Assembly (NCBI GenBank): GCA_013214715.1
Contig: JABSSB010000126.1
Location: 26,714 to 34,607, forward strand
Reading direction: 5' to 3'
Length of the DNA: 7,894 nt
Origin: Paracoccaceae bacterium
GTDB taxonomy: Bacteria; Pseudomonadota; Alphaproteobacteria; Rhodobacterales; Rhodobacteraceae
Shown: piece after piece, positions 1 to 6,006 of the stretch
How positions within the stretch are numbered: the first letter of the stretch is position 1
Layout: every line of letters begins with the position of its first letter
Notes under the pieces: generated by a model
What the model saw: only the letters and a program-made list of their open reading frames with translations
What the model was told of the DNA's origin: nothing
Databases searched by the model: none
Made by a program: the position numbers and the translations under genes

Positions 1-459
1 AAGGCCAGGCAGCTCAAGCTCGTGATAGCTTTGTTCTTTCTCAGGCGCGATGACGACAGCTTCGCCTGATAGGATCATTGCCCCGTCCGATTTTCGCGTG
101 ACGATGGTGTTCATCAGAACTTCGCGATCCGCGCGCAGCTCTTTCACCGTCACCTCGGCGATCAATTCTTCCCCGGCCTGGGCGTGTTCGGCAAAGTCGA
201 AGCTTTGCGAGCGGTAATACGTGCCCGCGCCGGGCAGGATATTGCCCAGAACCGCCGAGATCAAAGACCCGACCCACATCGCCGGCGCCACCGCTTCGGG
301 GGAGCCATCGCCATCACCATCTTCCGTGGCCAGATGCAGCGGATTGTGATTGCCGGAATTGTTCGCAAAGACGTAGAAATCGTCTTCTGAACAGATCCGG
401 GTCAATCTTGCCGTATCTCCAACATTGAGCGTGTCATAGGGACGGTTGGTAATGATCAT
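1..459 (-). CDS. Bifunctional enoyl-CoA hydratase / phosphate acetyltransferase, N-terminal MaoC part (3' end beyond window)
   Basis: The 153 visible residues form a MaoC-type hot-dog hydratase domain. The hydratase motif SGNHNPLH lies at residues 35-42, and a segment APAMWVGSLISAVLGN follows at about 64-79, a stretch I recall from the bifunctional hydratase/Pta proteins of Rhodobacteraceae. In that family the MaoC domain hydrates enoyl-CoA and is followed by a phosphate acetyltransferase domain of about 300 residues, which would lie left of the window. The ATG at 459 overlaps the stop of the preceding DUF3141 fragment (ATGA, 456-459), so translation is probably coupled. The usual catalytic Asp of PhaJ-like hydratases is Asn37 here, while His42 is kept. 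An acidic EDGDGDG insert follows at about 46-52. I believe both occur in relatives of this subfamily, so they need not mean loss of function. A stand-alone MaoC protein is possible because the Pta part is not seen. Confidence 0.75.
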   Translation of the reverse strand, partial: MIITNRPYDTLNVGDTARLTRICSEDDFYVFANNSGNHNPLHLATEDGDGDGSPEAVAPAMWVGSLISAVLGNILPGAGTYYRSQSFDFAEHAQAGEELIAEVTVKELRADREVLMNTIVTRKSDGAMILSGEAVVIAPEKEQSYHELELPGL

Positions 460-905
460 TCTGCAGCACTCTGTCCGGTCGTCGGAGCCAGCTTGTCGGC
501 AAGCGGATTGTCTGTCACGTCGGAATTTGCCACAGGCAAAGCCAGCGCATCGCGAATGGCATCCAGAGTCTGGCGCGTTTCCGGCGCCATTTCAACCAGG
601 GCGCCCGCCACATATTGCGCGGCTTTCACCGCCTTTTCGCGATCCGCCTTGCTGCGCAGCAGTTTCGGCAGCGAGGCAATCGCCTGATCCGGCTCAAAGC
701 CGACCACCAGCGTCTGCTGGCGGATCATTTCGGCGCGGGCAGATTCGCTAAGGTCATCAAAGGGCGCGTTTTTGGCCAGCATGTCGGATGAGCGCTGCAA
801 CCGGTCGGCGCGGATATCGCCGCGGCTATTGCCCAGCAGAACAAGCATCCGCACGATGGCTTCGGCCAGACCGCCCTGTTCGATGTTTTCCAAGGCCTCA
901 TTCAC
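456..905 (-). pseudogene. C-terminal remnant of a DUF3141 (PHA-synthase-like) protein
   Basis: This frame encodes about 149 residues from GTG 905 (NEALENIEQGG... to ...TGQSAAE). It resembles the far C-terminus of DUF3141 proteins, which are normally about 750-800 residues with an alpha/beta-hydrolase, PHA-synthase-like N-terminal part. That N-terminal part is absent here. Resemblance begins near GLPAVNEAL (about 917) and is lost upstream, where the other frame is fabI. The fragment has no ATG of its own at the junction. A GTG at 905-903 overlaps the fabI stop codon (GTGA), so the piece might still be made by re-initiation, although no good ribosome-binding site precedes it. Its stop overlaps the ATG of the hydratase gene. 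DUF3141 genes are found beside hydratase/Pta, acetate kinase and fabI genes in Rhodobacteraceae, so the context fits. I call it a broken gene, but an expressed small protein cannot be excluded. Confidence 0.75.
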
Positions 906-1555
906 CGCAGGCAGGCCGCGTAGCCCAGAAGCGCATCGAATGATGCCAGGCTGGATGCGGCGCTTGTTTTCAACGGGCCCGGTGATAGCGCGTGGACTGA
1001 AATGCTTTTTGGCCCCGGTTCCACCGCAGCATAGCGCACAGCACTTTCCAGTGCGGCCTTGACCGGGCCCATCATTTTGTATTGCCCGATCACACGCGCT
1101 GCCCCCAGAAAGGACACCGTCATACAGGTGCCGCCATGGGTCATCGGCGGCTCGGCCCGTTTGATCATGCGCAAAAAGGAATGGACCGAGATATCCATCG
1201 CCTTGGAAAAGCCCGCCGCCAAACAATCGACCACGCGCCCATGCAGATCATCCCAGGGAGCAACGGCAATGGCATGCAGAAGGATGTTCAATTCACCCCT
1301 TCTTTCTGTGATCTGCGCAAAGACGGCAGCCATCCGCGCGTCATCCTGCACGTCCAGCGGCGCGACGATCTCGGCCCCGATCTCTTCTGCCAGAGGGCGA
1401 ACATGCGGTTCTGCTTTTTCATTCAGATAGGTGACCGCGACATCTGCGCCTTGCGCGCGAAAGGCCTTGGCACAGCCCCATGCGATCGAGCCCGCATTGG
1501 CGATACCCACGACCAATGCCTTTTTTCCGTCCAGTCGAAACATACCGACGCTCAT
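902..1555 (-). pseudogene. fabI: Truncated enoyl-[acyl-carrier-protein] reductase, FabI family
   Basis: A FabI-type short-chain dehydrogenase, which reduces enoyl-ACP with NAD(P)H. From ATG 1555 it has 217 residues; a second ATG at 1543 (MFRLDGKKALVV) is an equally possible start. Seen: the cofactor loop GIANAGSIAWG at about 17-27, LLHAIAVAP at about 92-100, and the catalytic pair Tyr159-x6-Lys166 in QYKMMGPVK. The family segment ALSPGPLKTSAAS at about 189-201 is also present. After FDALL (about 206-210) the family resemblance stops and the reading frame ends within seven codons at TGA 902-904. About 50 C-terminal residues, including the last Rossmann strand and the usual DGG end, are missing. 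The DNA that follows encodes the DUF3141 C-terminus in a different frame. The product is probably inactive; a housekeeping FabI presumably lies elsewhere. The gene sits directly behind a PhaR-type palindrome. Confidence 0.8.
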
Positions 1556-1561
1556 ATAGCC

Positions 1562-1586
1562 ATTTTTGCTGCACTGCAGCAAAAAT
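1562..1586 (-). promoter_or_regulatory. PhaR-type operator (perfect 12-1-12 palindrome)
   Basis: The arms ATTTTTGCTGCA and TGCAGCAAAAAT flank a single central base and are exact reverse complements. The core CTGC-N3-GCAG matches the TGC-rich site I know for PhaR, the repressor of phasin and polyhydroxybutyrate genes in Paracoccus and Rhodobacter. The site ends 6 bases before the fabI ATG at 1555, or 18 before the ATG at 1543. Repressor bound here would cover the transcription start or ribosome-binding region. It ties the fabI/DUF3141/hydratase operon to PHA metabolism. The palindrome is seen directly; the binding protein is inferred, and no phaR gene lies in the window. Confidence 0.8.
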
Positions 1587-1599
1587 AGGTATCAGTTTA

Positions 1600-1613
1600 A
1601 TGACTTGCATCAA
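1600..1613 (-). promoter_or_regulatory. Possible FNR/FnrL-type site upstream of the PhaR box
   Basis: On the minus strand TTGATGCAAGTCAT resembles the FNR consensus TTGAT-N4-ATCAA. The left half is exact and the right half matches at three of five bases. It lies 13 bases upstream of the PhaR palindrome in the 91-base gap after cueR. The same TTGATG could instead be a -35 element, with TACCTA 16 bases further on as a -10. The match is short and degenerate, so this is only a candidate. Confidence 0.3.
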
Positions 1614-1646
1614 TCTTCGGGCGATTTGTTGCAGCGTAACGCTGGG

Positions 1647-2042
1647 TCAGCCGCTTTTTGGGGCCGCCAGATCTTCAAGGATTGGACAATCGGGGCGGGA
1701 ATCTCCGGCACAAGCCGATACCAGCCGGTCCAGCGTGTCCCGCATCGCGCCAAGCTGAGCAATTTTTTCGTCAATCTGGCGCATATGCGCCTGCGCCACC
1801 GCCCGCACATCGGCCGAGGCGCGGCTGTCATCCTCATAAAGCGCCAGCAGCGTGCGGCAGTCTTCAATGGTGAACCCCAAGGCACGTGCGCGGGCGAGAA
1901 AGGCCAGCTTATGCACATGCTGGTCGGAAAAACTACGATAGCCATTGCGGTCGCGATCCGGCGTCACAAGGCCGATATCTTCGTAGTATCGGATCGTCTT
2001 GCTGGGCAATCCGGTCCGGGTCGCGGCGTCTCCGATATTCAT
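1647..2042 (-). CDS. cueR: Cu(I)-responsive MerR-family transcriptional activator CueR
   Basis: A 131-residue MerR-family regulator, the usual length for CueR. The winged helix-turn-helix is N-terminal (GDAATRTGLPSKTIRYYEDIG, residues 4-24), followed by a dimerisation helix and a C-terminal metal loop. The loop has Cys111 and Cys119 with seven residues between them (CAGDSRPDC), matching the two-Cys Cu+/Ag+ site of CueR. Ser76 in ASADV matches Ser77 of E. coli CueR, a mark of monovalent-ion sensors. Zn2+/Cd2+ sensors such as ZntR carry Cys there. The ATG overlaps the copA stop (ATGA), and GGAGG lies 7 bases upstream, inside the end of copA, so it is co-transcribed and probably translationally coupled. 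CueR activates copA by untwisting a promoter with an over-long spacer, and such a promoter lies at 4502-4532. This arrangement makes cueR positively autoregulated. No convincing terminator follows the gene. Confidence 0.93.
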   Translation of the reverse strand: MNIGDAATRTGLPSKTIRYYEDIGLVTPDRDRNGYRSFSDQHVHKLAFLARARALGFTIEDCRTLLALYEDDSRASADVRAVAQAHMRQIDEKIAQLGAMRDTLDRLVSACAGDSRPDCPILEDLAAPKSG

Positions 2043-4474
2043 GACACCGCCTCCGGGCTGAACCGGCGCAGCCGCAGCGCGTTGGACAAGACAAAGACCG
2101 AACTCAACGCCATCGCACCCGCCGCCAGCATGGGCGACAGCAACAGCCCCGTGGCCGGATACAGCAGCCCCGCCGCGACCGGGATCAGCGCGGTGTTGTA
2201 GCCAAACGCCCAGACAAGGTTTTGCCGGATATTGCGCAGAACCGCATGGCTGATCGCCTGAGCGCGCGCTGCGCCCGCCACATCGCCCGAGATCAGCACC
2301 ACATCGGCACTGTCGATGGCCACATCCGTGCCGGTGCCCATCGCGACCCCCACATCTGCGGCCGCCAGCGCCGGTGCATCATTGATCCCGTCGCCGACAA
2401 ATGCCACCGCGCCGAACTGGGCTTGCAAATCGCGCACCACATCCTGCTTGCCTGCAGGCAGCACCTCTGCCTCGACGATATCGATGCCAAGACTGCGGGC
2501 CATCGCGCTGCCTGCAGCCTGCGTGTCGCCTGTCACCATGGCCACCTGAACGCCCTTGGCCTTCAACGCGGCCACGGTGCTGCGCGCTTCAGGCTTTGCC
2601 ACATCGCTCAACGCCAGCAACGCGGCGGGCAGACCGTCGATGGCCACCAGCACCATCGTGTGACCCGCCGCCTCCGCTGCGGTCACAGCTTCGGCCAAAG
2701 GCGCGACATCCACGCCCTCGCGCGCCATCAATCGCGGCGCGCCGATCAGGACATCGCCCTGCGCCGTCTCGGCCCGCAGGCCAAACCCGGCCAGCGCCTC
2801 GACCTCCTGCACCGGGGCGGGCGCGATCTTTTCCGCACGCGCCGCCCGCACAACGGCCTGCGCCAGCGGGTGATCCGACCGCGCCTCCGCTCCGGCCACC
2901 AGCCCCAACACCTCCGCCCGCTCGAATCCCGGCGCAATCTCAACCGTCACCAGTGACGGCTTGCCCTCGGTCAATGTACCGGTCTTGTCAAAGGCCATGA
3001 CTTTCACAGCATCAAGACGCTGCAACGCCTCCCCCTTACGGAACAGAACGCCCAGCTGTGCCGCCCGGCCCGTGCCCACCATGATCGAGGTCGGCGTCGC
3101 CAGACCCATCGCACAAGGGCAGGCGATGATCAGAACCGACACGCCCGCCACCAACGCCCGATCGATCCCTTGCCCGGCCAGCACCCAGCCCAGCACCGCC
3201 AGCACTGCTATTGCAAGAACCGCGGGTACAAATACCGCCACAACCCGATCCGCCAGCGCCTGAATCGGCAGTTTCGCGCCTTGCGCCGCGCCGATCAGCG
3301 CCACGATCTGCGCCAGCATCGTATCGCCTCCGGTTTTCCCGGTCTCGACCCGCAGCGCGCCTGCGCCATTCAGCGTGCCGCCCACAACCCAATCGCCAGG
3401 CGCCTTGTCCACTGGCACAGGCTCGCCGGTCACCATCGCCTCATCTACGGCAGAGCGGCCTTCCAGAATGCGCCCATCCACGGCGATCCGCTCGCCTGCG
3501 CGGACCTGCACCACATCGCCCAGGACAACCTCGGACATCGGACGGTCAACCGGGCCCTGATCAGTTTCAACCCGTGCCAGCTTCGGCTGCAGATCGACCA
3601 GAGCCCTTATGGCCGCCCCCGTGCGCCCACGCGCCCGCGCCTCCAGCCACCGCCCGGTCAAAATCAGCGTCACGATCACCGCCGCGGCTTCGAAATAGAC
3701 ATGCCGCGCCCCGTCGGGCAGCAGAGCAGGCGCCCAAAGCGCCACCGTGGAATAGGCCCACGCCGCCCCCGCGCCCAGCGCGACCAAAGCATTCATGTCC
3801 GGCGCGCCTTTGATCAGCGCCGGAAATCCCAGCCGCAAAAACACCAGCCCCGGCCCAAACAGAACCGCCGAGGCCAGAAGGAACTGCACCATCCATGATG
3901 TCTGCATCCCGATCGTGGCCATCACCCAGTGATGAAATCCCGGGATCATGTGCCCGCCCATTTCCAGCACAAAGACCGGCAGCGTCAAAAGCCCCGACAG
4001 CAACATCCGTTTCCGTGCGGTGGCAATTTCGGCCTCGATCCGCTGCGCCTCATCCTCCTGATCATCGCTCAGAGGGCGGGTGGCATAGCCGGCCGCCGTG
4101 ACCGCCTGCGCCAACGCATCCGCCGTCGACGCGCCTTCCAAAACGGTCACGCGGGCCTGTCGGGTGGCAAGGTTCACCCGCGCCTCCACCACGCCGGGCA
4201 TGGCAGCCAGCGCCGCTTCGGCCCGCCCGACGCAGGCCCCACAACTCAGCCCATCAACCACCAGCTCCACAGTGCTGCGCCGGGCGGGATAGCCTGCCGC
4301 GCGCAGGGCGGCCTGCACATCTTCAGGCCGGCCTCCCGTCACCTGCGCCGACCGCGTCGCCAGATTGACCCGAACCTCCTGAACCCCCGGCACCGCAGAC
4401 AACGCGGTCTCGGCCCGGCGCACGCAGGCGGCGCAAGACAGGTTATCAAGATGCAGGGTCAGCGCGGCGGCCAT
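2039..4474 (-). CDS. copA: Cu(+)-exporting P1B-type ATPase CopA
   Basis: An 811-residue heavy-metal P-type ATPase that pumps Cu+ (and probably Ag+) out of the cytoplasm. Two N-terminal metal-binding HMA domains carry CxxC at Cys14/Cys17 and Cys78/Cys81. Both have Leu-Ser before the first Cys rather than the common Met-Thr. Further on are the TGEP actuator motif, the transmembrane CPC motif (Cys452-Pro-Cys454), the phosphorylated Asp496 in DKTGT, the SDHP motif with His535, and the hinge GDGIND at 694-699. CPC, with YN in the penultimate and MxxSS in the last membrane segment, marks the Cu+ subgroup P1B-1. The start at 4474 is chosen because AAGGAG lies 7 bases upstream (4482-4487). An in-frame ATG at 4504 falls inside the -10 element of the promoter and cannot be on the message. 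The stop overlaps the cueR start. Confidence 0.96.
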   Translation of the reverse strand: MAAALTLHLDNLSCAACVRRAETALSAVPGVQEVRVNLATRSAQVTGGRPEDVQAALRAAGYPARRSTVELVVDGLSCGACVGRAEAALAAMPGVVEARVNLATRQARVTVLEGASTADALAQAVTAAGYATRPLSDDQEDEAQRIEAEIATARKRMLLSGLLTLPVFVLEMGGHMIPGFHHWVMATIGMQTSWMVQFLLASAVLFGPGLVFLRLGFPALIKGAPDMNALVALGAGAAWAYSTVALWAPALLPDGARHVYFEAAAVIVTLILTGRWLEARARGRTGAAIRALVDLQPKLARVETDQGPVDRPMSEVVLGDVVQVRAGERIAVDGRILEGRSAVDEAMVTGEPVPVDKAPGDWVVGGTLNGAGALRVETGKTGGDTMLAQIVALIGAAQGAKLPIQALADRVVAVFVPAVLAIAVLAVLGWVLAGQGIDRALVAGVSVLIIACPCAMGLATPTSIMVGTGRAAQLGVLFRKGEALQRLDAVKVMAFDKTGTLTEGKPSLVTVEIAPGFERAEVLGLVAGAEARSDHPLAQAVVRAARAEKIAPAPVQEVEALAGFGLRAETAQGDVLIGAPRLMAREGVDVAPLAEAVTAAEAAGHTMVLVAIDGLPAALLALSDVAKPEARSTVAALKAKGVQVAMVTGDTQAAGSAMARSLGIDIVEAEVLPAGKQDVVRDLQAQFGAVAFVGDGINDAPALAAADVGVAMGTGTDVAIDSADVVLISGDVAGAARAQAISHAVLRNIRQNLVWAFGYNTALIPVAAGLLYPATGLLLSPMLAAGAMALSSVFVLSNALRLRRFSPEAVS

Positions 4475-4501
4475 TCTCAGGCTCCTTGGTAGGACATGTG
4501 G

Positions 4502-4532
4502 CACATAAAGGTTCCAGTCACTGGAAGGTCAA
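4502..4532 (-). promoter_or_regulatory. CueR-type copper-inducible promoter/operator of copA-cueR
   Basis: On the minus strand a -35 TTGACC (4532-4527) and a -10 TATGTG (4507-4502) are separated by 19 bases, the over-long spacing typical of MerR-family activator promoters. Within the spacer a perfect palindrome TTCCAGT-N-ACTGGAA (4512-4526) matches the CueR operator core of ACCTTCC...GGAAGGT; the outer right arm is degenerate. Transcription would begin near 4495, giving a leader of about 20 bases before the copA ATG. Confidence 0.9.
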
Positions 4533-4561
4533 GGGGCAAAGCGGCATCTTGCCATTGCCCC
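4533..4561 (+). repeat. Inverted repeat in the decarboxylase leader
   Basis: GGGGCAA (4533-4539) and TTGCCCC (4555-4561) are exact reverse complements with 15 bases between them. A nested alternative pairs GGCAA (4535-4539) with TTGCC (4549-4553), because TTGCC occurs twice (TTGCCATTGCC). It lies between the copA promoter and the decarboxylase ribosome-binding site, so it could be a plus-strand operator or a leader RNA hairpin. No clear -35/-10 pair for the plus-strand gene is visible in this gap. The function is unknown. Confidence 0.35.
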
Positions 4562-4596
4562 CGCCCGGTGCTTCTGTCCGCGCGGGAGGACATGCG

Positions 4597-6006
4597 ATGG
4601 ATTGGGACAGCTTCGCCCGCTGGGGCAACCGGATCGTTGATATGGCGCGGGACTATCGGACCTCGCTGCGCGACAAACCCGTGCGGGCGCAGACGGCCCC
4701 CGGCGCGGTCTATAACGCCCTGCCCGCAACCCCGCCCGACGCGCCGGAACCGATGGAGCAGATCCTCGAAGACTTTCAGCGCGACGTGATGCCGGGCCTG
4801 ACCCATTGGCAGCATCCGCGCTTCTTCGCCTATTTCCCCGCCAATGCCGCGCCGCCCTCGGTGCTGGCGGAGATGCTGGTTTCCGCCTTGGCACCACAAT
4901 GCATGCTCTGGCAGACCTCTCCAGCCGCGACCGAGATGGAAACCCGCATGATGGACTGGCTGCGGCAGGCCATCGGCCTGCCCGATGGCTGGCACGGCAC
5001 CATACAGGACAGCGCCTCTTCGGCGACGCTGGCCGCCGTTCTGACCATGCGCGAACGCACGCTGAATTGGACGGGCAACAGCGCGGGCTTGCCCGGTCAG
5101 GCGCCGCTGCGCGTCTATTCCTCGGCCGAGGTGCATTCCTCGATCGACCGCGCGATCCGCATTGCCGGGCTGGGCCAGGACAATCTGGTGCGTATCGCGA
5201 TCAAAGGTGCATGGCGCGGCATGGACCCCGACGCGTTGGACGCCGCGATCACCGCCGATAAGGCCGCCGGGTTGCAACCTGCCGGGGTGATCTTGTGCGT
5301 GGGCGCCACCAGCGTGGGCGCAACCGACCCGGTGGCCGATTGCATCGCGGTGGCCCGCAAGCATGATCTCTATGTTCATGTCGATGCCGCCTGGGCCGGG
5401 GCGGCGATGATCTGCCCGGAATTCCGCCATTTCTGGACAGGTGTAGACGGCGCCGACAGCGTGGTCTTCAACCCGCATAAATGGTTGGGCGCCAATTTCG
5501 ACTGTGCCGCACATTTCTTGCGCGATCCCGAACCGCTGGTCAAAACGCTGGCCATCCAACCCGCCTTCCTGAAAACCCATGGGGTCAGCGGCATCGTCGA
5601 TTATTCCGAATGGTCCGTGCCTTTGGGCCGCCGCTTTCGCGCGCTGAAACTCTGGTTCCTGATCCGGGCCTATGGGCTGGACGGGCTGCGTGAGGTGATC
5701 CGCAACCATGTCACATGGGCCGAAGAGCTGCACAACGCGATGGAGGCCGACCGGGATTTCGAGATCATCACCCGGCCGATGTGGTCCCTGTTTTCCTTCC
5801 GCTACGCCCCTGATGGCGCCGAAGATCGGGATGCGCTGAACCTAAGGCTGATCGAAGCTGTGAACGCCGATGGACGCGTCTATTTGACCCAAACCAATTT
5901 CGAAGGCCAGTTTGTCATTCGCTTTCAGGCAGGCAGTTTTGAGACCACCCGCGAGGATGTGATGATGACGCTGGATGTCGTGCGAGAGGTCGCAGGGCGG
6001 CTCTGA
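4597..6006 (+). CDS. PLP-dependent group II decarboxylase (aromatic-L-amino-acid decarboxylase-like)
   Basis: A 469-residue fold-type I PLP enzyme of the group II amino-acid decarboxylase family, close in length to aromatic amino acid decarboxylases (AADC). His180 (EVHSSIDRA) stacks on the cofactor. Asp263 (HVDAAWAG) binds the pyridine nitrogen, and Lys295 (NPHKWLG) forms the Schiff base. The downstream PLGRRFRALKLWF motif (about 342-354) is AADC-like. Lys295 can be aligned without gaps to human Lys303, and 29 residues later Phe324 occupies the place of the catalytic-loop Tyr332. This change makes an oxidative, aldehyde-forming reaction possible; the true substrate is unknown. ATG 4597 is preferred because GGGAGGA ends 6 bases before it (4584-4590), and residues encoded upstream in frame do not resemble the family. 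It is divergent from copA and overlaps the following transporter gene by one base. Confidence 0.9.
   Translation: MDWDSFARWGNRIVDMARDYRTSLRDKPVRAQTAPGAVYNALPATPPDAPEPMEQILEDFQRDVMPGLTHWQHPRFFAYFPANAAPPSVLAEMLVSALAPQCMLWQTSPAATEMETRMMDWLRQAIGLPDGWHGTIQDSASSATLAAVLTMRERTLNWTGNSAGLPGQAPLRVYSSAEVHSSIDRAIRIAGLGQDNLVRIAIKGAWRGMDPDALDAAITADKAAGLQPAGVILCVGATSVGATDPVADCIAVARKHDLYVHVDAAWAGAAMICPEFRHFWTGVDGADSVVFNPHKWLGANFDCAAHFLRDPEPLVKTLAIQPAFLKTHGVSGIVDYSEWSVPLGRRFRALKLWFLIRAYGLDGLREVIRNHVTWAEELHNAMEADRDFEIITRPMWSLFSFRYAPDGAEDRDALNLRLIEAVNADGRVYLTQTNFEGQFVIRFQAGSFETTREDVMMTLDVVREVAGRL

Noticed and set aside
906..1226. Upstream part of the open frame that runs into the DUF3141 fragment (from an ATG at 1226)
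   Set aside because: Above about position 930 this frame overlaps well-conserved FabI coding sequence in another frame and has no DUF3141 resemblance.
1632..1644. Short hairpin CAGCG-TAA-CGCTG just after cueR as a terminator
   Set aside because: Only a 5-bp stem with a 3-base loop and no following U-tract on the minus strand.
2222..2956. 244-codon open frame on the plus strand opposite copA (with similar ones at 3170-3898 and 3929-4492)
   Set aside because: Arg/His/Gln-rich shadow frames of a GC-rich ATPase gene with every family motif intact.
4475..4504. Extended N-terminus of CopA from an ATG at 4504
   Set aside because: That ATG overlaps the -10 element of the CueR promoter, and a strong AAGGAG precedes the ATG at 4474.
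4486..4596. Extended N-terminus of the decarboxylase from an ATG at 4486
   Set aside because: The added 37 residues do not resemble the family and would be encoded across the divergent copA promoter. GGGAGGA precedes the ATG at 4597.
4477..5733. 418-codon open frame on the minus strand opposite the decarboxylase
   Set aside because: Its sequence is rich in His, Gln, Arg and Gly with no recognisable domain, and the opposite strand encodes a clear PLP enzyme with all catalytic motifs. It is a GC-driven shadow.
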